A DNA stretch of 14,199 nucleotides from NCBI GenBank assembly GCA_012960755.1, contig DUAT01000045.1, positions 20,445 to 34,643 on the forward strand. The letters run 5' to 3'. Made by a program: the position numbers and the translations under genes. Below are positions 7,468 through 14,199 of this stretch, piece after piece. The number at the start of each line of letters is the position of its first letter. Positions within the stretch are counted from its first letter, which is position 1. Source of the DNA: Gammaproteobacteria bacterium (GTDB lineage: Bacteria; Pseudomonadota; Gammaproteobacteria; Pseudomonadales; Azotimanducaceae_A). A model generated the notes under the pieces. That model saw only the letters and a list, made by a program, of their open reading frames with translations. It searched no databases and was not told where the DNA came from.

Positions 7468-7490
7468 CTCAATGAGTATATACTCATTGA
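7465..7490. promoter_or_regulatory. Triple half-site operator between tetR and the operon
   Basis: Three 7-bp half-sites alternate: ATACTCA (7465-7471), TGAGTAT (7473-7479), ATACTCA (7480-7486). The second and third form the core of a perfect palindrome of 22 bp (7469-7490; half CAATGAGTAT, one extra matching base pair at each end). The first and second form a second dyad around a single base. Perfect dyads of this size midway between a divergent tetR and its likely target are the usual TetR operator arrangement. The third half-site would allow two overlapping dimers or alternative occupancy. Confidence 0.75.
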
Positions 7491-7515
7491 CTATTCAGTC
7501 ATTATTCTTGAATAT
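7487..7515 (+). promoter_or_regulatory. Possible promoter of the six-gene operon
   Basis: TTGACT (7487-7492, five of six consensus bases) overlaps the right end of the operator. A weak GAATAT lies 17 bp downstream (7510-7515). Two further small dyads occur here, TGACT-ATTC-AGTCA (7488-7501) and TATTC-TT-GAATA (7503-7514). The -35 box is good and the -10 box poor, so the exact promoter is uncertain. Confidence 0.4.
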
Positions 7516-7551
7516 GGCGTCATTGAGGTAGTTCTGAGGGAGGAACTCAAG

Positions 7552-8778
7552 ATGAACGAACACCTTATTCCGCAAGGTTTGTATTTGATTCTGATGAGCG
7601 GGGCGACTGTCGTTTCGTTCCGCTATTTCCGCGACCTGGGAGATATCACGCAGGCTTTTCTCACAGTCACTCGCGAAAATATGGTATTTGCGATTCGTAA
7701 TGAAACAACAATCATCGCAGGCAGCGCGATTGCTGTTGGCATGGCGGTTGCTCTGGACTATTTCGCTGGTGCGGGATGGGGCAGCTCAACGCTCCTTTTA
7801 GTGATACTTAACGTCTTCTTTTTAGGCTTCCCGCCGTTCTGGTTGCGATGCGGCCTGCGCAACCAACAATCGACCGCAACCTTCTATTCGATCGAAGAAG
7901 CAAAAAATTATGTTCGACCAACGGACAGCGTCATTGTGCTAGAAAACAACGGCAAGGCACGCGCACACCCGGACTACCACATTAAGCGGCCTCATCTGGC
8001 AGGCACCCCTGAGGGTCTTGGTGGGGAGAACATCATCATGACGTATTGCACCCTTACCAATCTTGGCTTGGGCTACAAGCCGGAGATAGATGGAAAATCT
8101 CAAGACCTGACCGTAATAGCTCAACACGGTAACAATCTTATTATGAGAGATACCGAAAAGGGCGAGCCCATCCAACAAATGTACGGAGCCCGCGAATGCG
8201 ATGGTCCCACGTCGAAGCACGCGATGCAGCAATGGCCGACCTTTCGCATGAGTTTTCGCGGATTTCAAAAAGCCTATCCAGATGGCACAGTGTTCTTAAA
8301 CAAAATCACGCCATTTCGCAAAAACCCTTTCGTGTTCCTGTTCGATCATCTTATTGAAGTGGTGTTTTTGTGGGCGACAGTTCCACATCGTACCAACAAC
8401 TCACTGATGTTTGAAACCATGGATGTTGAAGATGATCGCCTAATGATGAAGGAGCTTGTGTGGGGATTTAACGTGGGAGAGGACTCTGTTGCTTACACTG
8501 AAGACTATGTACGCGAACAAGGTGGATTGATAAATACACAAGTCGGTGGACGCAATATCGTTGTCGCATGGGATGATCAGCGCGAAAGTCTAGGAATCTA
8601 TTACAACGATACAGGCGCGCCAATATCAAACATCAACTTCTGGGGTGAAACAGGCACCAGTAAGATAGAGAGGGTGGAAACAGTCAAGGCAGGATCGTAT
8701 TGGTGCGTATGGGTAAACTACTTTCCAAAGACCGACATCAATCGCGAGGCGCAAATCGCGCTCGCAAAAGCGAGTTAA
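7552..8778 (+). CDS. Membrane-anchored DUF3179-domain protein
   Basis: A 408-residue protein and the first gene of the operon, with GGGAGGA (7538-7544) seven bases before ATG. Three hydrophobic segments lie near residues 8-22, 51-70 and 79-98. A globular DUF3179-like domain follows from about 110 to the end. Family landmarks are VIVLENNGKARAHPDY, then GGENIIMTYCTLTNLG with Cys166, then QDLTVIAQHGNNLIMRD. Many DUF3179 proteins have a C-P-L-C pair at the 'TYC' position; here the second Cys is replaced (C-T-L-T), so a two-cysteine redox or metal role is unlikely. The biochemical function of the family is not established to my knowledge. The stop is 11 bp before the sulfatase start, so the two are probably co-translated and may act together at the membrane. 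Confidence 0.85.
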   Translation: MNEHLIPQGLYLILMSGATVVSFRYFRDLGDITQAFLTVTRENMVFAIRNETTIIAGSAIAVGMAVALDYFAGAGWGSSTLLLVILNVFFLGFPPFWLRCGLRNQQSTATFYSIEEAKNYVRPTDSVIVLENNGKARAHPDYHIKRPHLAGTPEGLGGENIIMTYCTLTNLGLGYKPEIDGKSQDLTVIAQHGNNLIMRDTEKGEPIQQMYGARECDGPTSKHAMQQWPTFRMSFRGFQKAYPDGTVFLNKITPFRKNPFVFLFDHLIEVVFLWATVPHRTNNSLMFETMDVEDDRLMMKELVWGFNVGEDSVAYTEDYVREQGGLINTQVGGRNIVVAWDDQRESLGIYYNDTGAPISNINFWGETGTSKIERVETVKAGSYWCVWVNYFPKTDINREAQIALAKAS

Positions 8779-8789
8779 GGAATCCTACG

Positions 8790-10493
8790 ATGCGCTACGT
8801 TCTTGCTTGCCTGGTTCTCGTGTTGTTCGTTCCAACCCATCTGACGCTTGCCGCTACGCACTCAGAAACCCCGATTCGACACGATGCAGAACACTCCGTG
8901 TTGCTACCTCAAAACGCCGCAGTTTGGGTGAAGGACGACGCGGCAGTCGAGTCCAAACTAAAACAAGTTCGTGAAAGCAACGGCGGCAAACGTCCAAACA
9001 TTGTCTTCATCCTAATAGATGACATGGGGTTTGGGACAATGGGTTCCAAGCAAATGAACTACGTCAACGGCTACGCAACGCCAAACATCAATAAACTGGC
9101 CGAACAAGGTCTGTCACTGATGCGAATGTATTCCGAGCCCTCCTGCACGCCCACCAGAGCCGCGTTTTCAACCGGACGTTATGCTGTTCGCACGGGCATG
9201 AATGAAGCGAAGGCGGATCTTGCCGGTGAGGGTTTATCAGAGGATGAGGTTACGATTGCGGAAGTACTGTCGGCAAGCGGTTACAACACCGTGCACATCG
9301 GTAAATGGCATTTAGGCGACATTGAACAAGCCTGGCCACACAATCAAGGGTTCGACTACGCTGAGTTTCCGGTCCACCAACAAGGCCAGTTGGCCATTAT
9401 GCACGAAGACGCAGAAGACGCTGGTATCATACGCAGCCGTAGCAAAAAGTCGCACAGCGATCAGTTTATTCTCGATTACACCTTCCGACCCAATCCAGCG
9501 CACCTGGTTACCGCGTTAGTGGCGAAGAAAGGTGAGCAAGCTGAAGAAGTTCACATTAAAACGGGTGAAGCCTGGTCCGAAAAGAAGTACCGAGAAATGA
9601 ATCTTCGTTACCAAGACCACACCATCGAGCAGTTACGACGCCTGGCGAAAGAGGACGAGCCCTTCTTTCTACAGTACTGGCCGCTTTATCCATTGACCTT
9701 CGTCCGATCAGGTATTTCGCAAGCGACCAGCCGTAATGGCGGCACGATGGCGGAGAGCATGCAAGAGGTCGACCGTTGGATCGGCGACATATCGCAAGAG
9801 CTACGCAATCTTGGGATTGCCGAAAACACGCTCGTGGTGCTAATGGGGGACAATGGTCCGTTCATGCAGTTTCTGTCAACAACCGGGCAATCAGACCGTA
9901 TTTATCGAGGCGGAAAGGCAAACCATCTCGAAGGTGGTGTTCGAGTTGATGCTTTCGCATGGTGGCCAGGCGTCATAAAGGCAGGCACCACGGCCGGTGA
10001 TCTCATTCACGTAAGCGATCTGTTTACTAGCTTTGCGCGTATCGCACAGGCCACTGACCATATTCCGCGTGATCGAATCATCGACGGAGTAGATCAAGCC
10101 CCCGTCTTTCTGCTGGGTGAAAATCACGGTCGGCGCGACTACGTCTTCATCTATGAAGGCCCCGTGCTGAAGTCCGTCGTGAAGGAGCACTACAAATTGC
10201 ACGTTCCTGCACCTGGTCAAAATCCAATCGCCGCCCCGATTTTCGATTTGCTGCGTGATCCTCGCGAGGAACGCGGCCTACATTCCGCAAATTCGGCTCG
10301 CTATGGCGTATGGACTGCCGCCAAATTCGTGGAGATGCTGCAACGACATATGGTCATGAAGATGAAGTACCCTGATCGCCCCAGCGTTCGCAGCAAACCA
10401 TACACAGGCATCACGAACTTGCGACCAGAGACCGTCTCACTCAGAGACACGTTTATGTCCAAGAACGCCATCCTCCTACAACCTAGGAAATGA
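8790..10493 (+). CDS. Secreted formylglycine-dependent sulfatase
   Basis: A 567-residue sulfatase hydrolysing an organic sulfate ester. ATG 8790 is chosen: AAGGA (8777-8781) lies eight bases upstream, and the first residues form a Sec signal peptide (RYVLACLVLVLFV, cleaved near LAA). The frame extends further upstream only inside the previous gene. The catalytic domain starts at about residue 70 with PNIVFILIDDMGFG (metal ligands D77-D78). C119 in C-T-P-T-R is the residue converted to formylglycine, followed by GKWHLGD (171-177) and the metal-binding D354-N355-G356. All key residues of the type I alkaline-phosphatase-fold family are present. About 45 residues between signal peptide and catalytic core are unassigned. 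Activity requires a formylglycine-generating enzyme encoded elsewhere. Substrate class cannot be told. Confidence 0.95.
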   Translation: MRYVLACLVLVLFVPTHLTLAATHSETPIRHDAEHSVLLPQNAAVWVKDDAAVESKLKQVRESNGGKRPNIVFILIDDMGFGTMGSKQMNYVNGYATPNINKLAEQGLSLMRMYSEPSCTPTRAAFSTGRYAVRTGMNEAKADLAGEGLSEDEVTIAEVLSASGYNTVHIGKWHLGDIEQAWPHNQGFDYAEFPVHQQGQLAIMHEDAEDAGIIRSRSKKSHSDQFILDYTFRPNPAHLVTALVAKKGEQAEEVHIKTGEAWSEKKYREMNLRYQDHTIEQLRRLAKEDEPFFLQYWPLYPLTFVRSGISQATSRNGGTMAESMQEVDRWIGDISQELRNLGIAENTLVVLMGDNGPFMQFLSTTGQSDRIYRGGKANHLEGGVRVDAFAWWPGVIKAGTTAGDLIHVSDLFTSFARIAQATDHIPRDRIIDGVDQAPVFLLGENHGRRDYVFIYEGPVLKSVVKEHYKLHVPAPGQNPIAAPIFDLLRDPREERGLHSANSARYGVWTAAKFVEMLQRHMVMKMKYPDRPSVRSKPYTGITNLRPETVSLRDTFMSKNAILLQPRK

Positions 10494-10496
10494 CCC

Positions 10497-11744
10497 ATGA
10501 CTGAATACGATGCAATTATCGTTGGCGCCCGCTGCGGTGGGGCGCCATTAGCGATGCTTTTGGCGCGAGCCGGTCACAAAGTATTGCTCGTAGATCGGAT
10601 GGCATTCGGTACTGACATCATGTCAACCCACTTTGTTAAGCGGTCCGGCGCTAGCCTTCTCGAACAGTGGGGTCTACTCGATGCAGTAAAAGAGGCCGGT
10701 ACGCCCGCCATAGAAACGCTGAAATTCTACATCGACGACACTAAGCTTGAGGGTACTGCACCAGCGCATGAGGGCGTAGCAACGGATTTCACGCCGCGTC
10801 GTTTCTACCTGGACAAAATTCTCGTGGATGCGGCGATCAGCGCAGGCGTTGAAGCTAGGGAACAGTTCACAGTGTCCGAGCTCTTGTATGAGAACGACCG
10901 TGTCGTCGGCATTAAGGGACGAACCAAGGGCGGCGATTCAGTAACAGAACGCGCCAAAGTCGTTATTGGCGCAGATGGTGTGCGTTCGTTTGTCGCAAAG
11001 TCGGTAGAGGCCGTACACTATGTCGATGCAGGGATTCATACCTGTGGTCACTATGCTTACTATAGTGGTATGCGAGAATCAGACAGTACAGCATCACTTC
11101 ACGTATTGACCGACCAACGACGTTTTTACATTACGTTTCCAACCAACGATGACCTGGACATGTTGTTTTTATTCTGGCCAACGCAATTAGCGCAGCAAGT
11201 CAGGGCAAATTTGGATGGCGCGTTTGCAGAAAGCTTGAAACTGGTCCCTGAACTCGAATCGCGAGTACAATCTGCGACACGCGAAACACGAATCTCAGGT
11301 ACTCATCTGCTACCCAATTTTTTCCGTCGAGCACACGGACCAGGATGGGCGCTCGTTGGCGACGCAGCACTCCACCGAGACCCCATTACGGCTCAAGGGA
11401 TAACTAACGCATTTACCCACGCGGCCATTCTGGCAGAAGAGTTGGATGCAGCATTTTGTGGGCAAACCACTGTGGACCAAGCAACAGCAGCATACGACCA
11501 GCGCCAGTATGACAAACTTAAACCGATGTTTGACTACACCGTACATCTGGCGATGTTGCAAAAACTACCAGAAGAGATGCAACAAATGCTGCCAATGGTG
11601 GCTAGCGACCCTAACGCTACCAGCGCCTTTATTGGTGCATTTATGGGTAGTATGCCTCTCGATCAAGTTTTTCCACCCAGCCTGCTCGAGCGCTTTGCAG
11701 CAGATGTCGAGCGGGGACAACAGGAGCAAAGTTATGTCGCTTAA
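10497..11744 (+). CDS. FAD-dependent oxidoreductase / monooxygenase-like (PF01494 type)
   Basis: A 415-residue cytoplasmic flavoprotein. Residues 5-34 are the FAD-binding Rossmann segment, with G10-A-R-C-G-G replacing the classic GxGxxG, a variant common in one flavoprotein subgroup. The class A monooxygenase landmarks are present: the DG motif at D160-G161 (VVIGADGVRS) and the GD motif at G288-D289 (GWALVGDAALHRDPITAQG), which contacts the FAD ribose/pyrophosphate. The likely reaction is hydroxylation of an aromatic or cyclic substrate, but geranylgeranyl-reductase-type reduction is an alternative in this superfamily. The start lies 3 bp after the sulfatase stop, with AGGA (10485-10488) as ribosome site. 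The end overlaps the next gene by 11 bp, so translational coupling is likely. Confidence 0.9.
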   Translation: MTEYDAIIVGARCGGAPLAMLLARAGHKVLLVDRMAFGTDIMSTHFVKRSGASLLEQWGLLDAVKEAGTPAIETLKFYIDDTKLEGTAPAHEGVATDFTPRRFYLDKILVDAAISAGVEAREQFTVSELLYENDRVVGIKGRTKGGDSVTERAKVVIGADGVRSFVAKSVEAVHYVDAGIHTCGHYAYYSGMRESDSTASLHVLTDQRRFYITFPTNDDLDMLFLFWPTQLAQQVRANLDGAFAESLKLVPELESRVQSATRETRISGTHLLPNFFRRAHGPGWALVGDAALHRDPITAQGITNAFTHAAILAEELDAAFCGQTTVDQATAAYDQRQYDKLKPMFDYTVHLAMLQKLPEEMQQMLPMVASDPNATSAFIGAFMGSMPLDQVFPPSLLERFAADVERGQQEQSYVA

Positions 11745-12216
11745 TGAACAAGAGATTGCCAAGAAAGTACAATGGCTGGTCGACATCGAAGAAATCAAAC
11801 AGCTCAAAGCCCGCTACGCGGCAGCCTGCGATGACGACTACAACACTGAAAAACTTGCTGCGTTGTTTACGGAAGATGCTGTGTGGGATGGAGGCATGAT
11901 GGGTTACGCGGAAACTCGAGACGGCATCTGCGATTTTTTTGTCAACGCATCGACGCTTGTGGGTTTTGCCGTTCACGGCATTAGTAATCCAATCATCGAG
12001 ATCGACGGTGACCGCGCGAAAGGACACTGGTATCTAGATCAACCCATGGCTATGAAGGGTGGCGAGGCGTGTTACTGGTACTGTGCGCAGTACCACGATG
12101 AATACGTACGCACCGATGAAGGCTGGAAATTCCAACAAGTGAAATTAACGGCGCGCGCATTTACGCCTTACGAAGTTGGGTTTGGCAAACAACTACTTGC
12201 CGACCTTCCGGTCTGA
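11734..12216 (+). CDS. NTF2/SnoaL-like domain protein (first of two)
   Basis: A 160-residue protein. ATG 11734 is chosen because AGGAG (11722-11726) stands seven bases upstream; the frame extends upstream only within the flavoprotein gene, which this gene overlaps by 11 bp. The sequence EIKQLKARYAAACDDDYN, then LAALFTEDAVWDGG, then HGISNPIIEIDGDRAKGHWY and DEGWKFQQVKLTARAF is the alpha+beta cone-fold pattern of the SnoaL_4 group, which includes scytalone-dehydratase-like and dioxygenase-small-subunit-like proteins. Members act as isomerases, dehydratases or cyclases, or as partner subunits. The position between a flavoprotein and a hydrolase suggests it acts on the oxidised intermediate. The exact reaction is unknown. 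Confidence 0.85.
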   Translation: MSLNEQEIAKKVQWLVDIEEIKQLKARYAAACDDDYNTEKLAALFTEDAVWDGGMMGYAETRDGICDFFVNASTLVGFAVHGISNPIIEIDGDRAKGHWYLDQPMAMKGGEACYWYCAQYHDEYVRTDEGWKFQQVKLTARAFTPYEVGFGKQLLADLPV

Positions 12217-12227
12217 CCCCGACTGTT

Positions 12228-13628
12228 ATGGATATTCATTTCAAATCGTTAGCCGAAATCTCACGCCAGATCCGAGCCAGAGATATCTCACCCGTTGAAC
12301 TGACTGAGGTCATGCTTTCGCGCATCGAGACCTTAGATCCTCAATACCACGCATATTCACGCGTTTGCACTGAACAGGCGCGTCAAGACGCGCTTGCCGC
12401 AGAAAAAGCGATAATGTCAGGCAATCATATTGGTCCTTTGCACGGCGTACCGGTTGCAGTCAAAGATCTGTTTCAGACTAGCGGTATTGCCACATCCTGC
12501 GGTTCGATCGTGATGAAAGATCGGATACCCACCGAGGATGCAACCGCAGTAACCAAACTGAAACAAGCGGGTGCCGTCATTTTGGGCAAGCTAAACATGA
12601 CCGAATTTGCCCTTTCTGGTTACCATCCCGAGTTACCTGTACCTGTTAATCCATGGGGGCAAGATCGCTGGTCGGGTGTGTCATCTAGCGGCTCCGCTGT
12701 CGCGACCGCCACGGGCATGGCGTTCGGGACGCTAGGCAGTGATACCGGAGGTTCTATCCGTTTCCCAGCCGCAGTAAATGGCGTCGTTGGTATTAAGCCC
12801 ACTTTTGGTCGAGTCAGTAAATACGGGGCATTTCCACTTGCCTACACGCTGGACCATGTTGGTCCAATCGCTCGCACCACTGAAGACGCCGCCATTCTGT
12901 TACAGGCGATCGCTGGCTATGACGCCAATGATCCGTTTTCCATTCGAGTACCTGTTGCAGACTATTGCGAGGACCTGAATAGCGGTATCCGAAGCCTGCG
13001 CATTGGTATCGACGAAGCCTATTGCGCAACTGATGCGCACCCCGAAGTAACGGAAGCTGTGTTGTCCGCGGCTCGCACTTTCGAGGGACTAGGTGCACAG
13101 CTTGTCCCTGTAAACATGCTTGGTGTTCTCGAAGTCTGTCCTTTCTGGGGTGCGGTTGTAGCTGCCGAGGCGGCCGTTGCACACCAAGGCCTGTTCCCGG
13201 AACAGGCCGACCAGTATGGACCTGTCTTTCGTTCCGCTCTGGAGGCCGCACCGCATATCAGCGCTAGTGACTACGCTCAGGCTCGTCTCGCTGCCACCAA
13301 CACCAAGGCAACGTTTGAGAACCTACTCGACCAAGTTGATGTGTTGCTTTGTCCAGGTGCACCGTTACCCGCGATGCCGCTAGAGCAATTTCCCCCTACG
13401 CAAGTTTTGCCACCTGAAGCCGTAGCCTCCTTTGTTGGTTTCACGGCGCCAATGAATTTCTCAGGCCATCCGACGATTTCGATACCGTGCGGTTCGAGCT
13501 CTGACAATCTACCTTTGGGATTACAGTTGGTAGGAAACTACAACGCTGAAGCCAAATTAATCACCGCGGCACATACTTTTGAACAAGCGACAGATTGGCA
13601 CAGGCGCAAACCGCCCGCTAATTCATAA
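12228..13628 (+). CDS. Amidase-signature family hydrolase
   Basis: A 466-residue cytoplasmic hydrolase of the amidase-signature family, cleaving a C-N amide bond (sometimes an ester). The Ser-cisSer-Lys triad is visible: K79 in HGVPVAVKDLF, cis-Ser at S152 in SGVSSSGSAVATA, and nucleophile S176 in LGSDTGGSIRFP. The usual GGSSGGS glycines are partly replaced (GVSSSGS), a variant known to me from other proteobacterial amidases. The length is normal. No GatC- or GatB-like gene is nearby, so it is unlikely to be the GatA transamidosome subunit. The start lies 11 bp after the preceding stop without a clear Shine-Dalgarno sequence, suggesting coupled translation. The substrate is unknown; in context it may be an amide or lactam formed from the operon's substrate. 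Confidence 0.92.
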   Translation: MDIHFKSLAEISRQIRARDISPVELTEVMLSRIETLDPQYHAYSRVCTEQARQDALAAEKAIMSGNHIGPLHGVPVAVKDLFQTSGIATSCGSIVMKDRIPTEDATAVTKLKQAGAVILGKLNMTEFALSGYHPELPVPVNPWGQDRWSGVSSSGSAVATATGMAFGTLGSDTGGSIRFPAAVNGVVGIKPTFGRVSKYGAFPLAYTLDHVGPIARTTEDAAILLQAIAGYDANDPFSIRVPVADYCEDLNSGIRSLRIGIDEAYCATDAHPEVTEAVLSAARTFEGLGAQLVPVNMLGVLEVCPFWGAVVAAEAAVAHQGLFPEQADQYGPVFRSALEAAPHISASDYAQARLAATNTKATFENLLDQVDVLLCPGAPLPAMPLEQFPPTQVLPPEAVASFVGFTAPMNFSGHPTISIPCGSSSDNLPLGLQLVGNYNAEAKLITAAHTFEQATDWHRRKPPANS

Positions 13629-13645
13629 CCGGAGACTACCAATAT

Positions 13646-14053
13646 ATGGCTGAGCCCAATCTTATCGAACGTACTCAGGTGTTTTACGAACTTTTGTTGA
13701 GCGACTTTGCGACGGTACAATCTGATTACCTTGCAACCAACTTCACCTGGGAAAATCCACTACCTGACAATATCCCCTTTGGCGGGACGTATCAGGGTGC
13801 CGATGGGTTGTTGCGTTATCTCACCGAGATCAATGCGGCTATCGAAATGAGCCCATTGCACTTTACTGACCTAATCGCAAACGAATCTGTTGTGGCTGCC
13901 GTGGGTGTGGAGGAGGACACGCTTGTTCGGAGCACGGGCAGACGTTATACGATGCCGTTTGTACATGTCGTCCGTTTCGAAACGGACGGAAGAATTTCCC
14001 ATGTCCGAGAATACAACGATACCCGTGAAATGGTCGCCGCGTTTAACGTTTGA
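13646..14053 (+). CDS. NTF2/SnoaL-like domain protein (second of two)
   Basis: A 135-residue protein with GGAG (13631-13634) eleven bases before ATG and a 17-bp gap from the amidase. The sequence VFYELLLSDFATVQSDYLAT, then FTWENPLP, then FGGTYQGADGLLRYL and the C-terminal VHVVRFETDGRISHVREYND shows the helix plus curved-sheet order of SnoaL/ketosteroid-isomerase-like proteins ('f.dgrI.hvreY.D'). It is clearly different in sequence from the other NTF2-like protein, so it is not a recent duplicate. It may be an isomerase or cyclase, or a small binding protein. It is the last gene of the operon seen here. Confidence 0.88.
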   Translation: MAEPNLIERTQVFYELLLSDFATVQSDYLATNFTWENPLPDNIPFGGTYQGADGLLRYLTEINAAIEMSPLHFTDLIANESVVAAVGVEEDTLVRSTGRRYTMPFVHVVRFETDGRISHVREYNDTREMVAAFNV

Positions 14054-14199
14054 TTGACGTTGGATGCAACAGGCACTTTCGGCGGTACTGCCAACAGCGG
14101 CCATTGCAGCGAAGTCGGGTCCTGCAACCGATCGCATAATCTAAAGTAATGGGGTCGGAGGAAAGTGCCGGAGTAAATCTTGTTAATCGTCTATCGGGG
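14054..14199. other. Non-coding right edge
   Basis: No gene and no convincing hairpin-T terminator is seen after the operon. GGCACTTTC (14072-14080) recurs inverted as GAAAGTGCC (14161-14169). The segment from about 14147 (AATGGGGTCGGAG, then GCCGGAGTAAATC) resembles the short GGGGTC-AGAG-type ends that accompany some dispersed bacterial repeats. This is a memory-based impression only. Confidence 0.3.

Noticed and set aside
11446..11733. Upstream extension of the first NTF2-like frame inside the flavoprotein gene
   Set aside because: AGGAG at the right distance before ATG 11734 and the family length support the internal start; the extension only mirrors the flavoprotein sequence.
12814..13251. 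Long minus-strand open frame of 145 codons within the amidase
   Set aside because: It is rich in Arg, Gln and Pro as expected for an antisense shadow, and the amidase on the plus strand carries a complete catalytic triad.

Overview
The window looks like an accessory catabolic region of a Gram-negative bacterium, most likely a marine or aquatic gammaproteobacterium. This is inferred from a TonB-dependent outer-membrane receptor, Tat- and Sec-type signal peptides and Shine-Dalgarno sites; no rRNA or housekeeping gene is present to fix the taxon.

Left part (1-4155): a decayed sulfatase gene runs off the left edge on the minus strand. It keeps the C-x-P-S-R active-site motif but is broken by two frameshifts. 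Divergent from it is an intact 974-residue TonB-dependent receptor, closed by a clear hairpin terminator. A small secreted protein of unknown function follows on the minus strand.

Middle (about 4156-5396): gene-poor DNA with wreckage. It holds a perfect 7-bp-arm dyad next to a TATAAT box, the start of a PAS-domain protein, the N-terminal third of an integrase-type transposase that lacks its catalytic core, and a frame-broken tyrosine-recombinase fragment that stops where the next gene ends.

Right part (5395-14053): an apparently intact metabolic module. On the minus strand lie a Tat-exported protein of the 4,5-dihydroxyphthalate decarboxylase / substrate-binding-like family and a TetR regulator. 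A 120-bp divergent region holds three alternating copies of a 7-bp half-site. From it a tightly packed plus-strand run of six genes departs: a membrane-anchored DUF3179 protein, a secreted formylglycine-type sulfatase, an FAD-dependent monooxygenase-like oxidoreductase, an NTF2/SnoaL-like protein, an amidase-signature hydrolase and a second NTF2/SnoaL-like protein. Gaps are 17 bp or less and one pair overlaps.

Working model (inference): the TetR protein senses a substrate or intermediate and controls the divergent operon. The sulfatase removes sulfate from an organic sulfate ester outside the cytoplasm. The flavoprotein, the two NTF2-fold proteins and the amidase then transform the desulfated, possibly amide-containing or cyclic product in the cytoplasm. 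The exported decarboxylase-like protein may bind or process an aromatic acid. The substrate cannot be read from the sequence. This gene combination is the best candidate here for an undescribed pathway.
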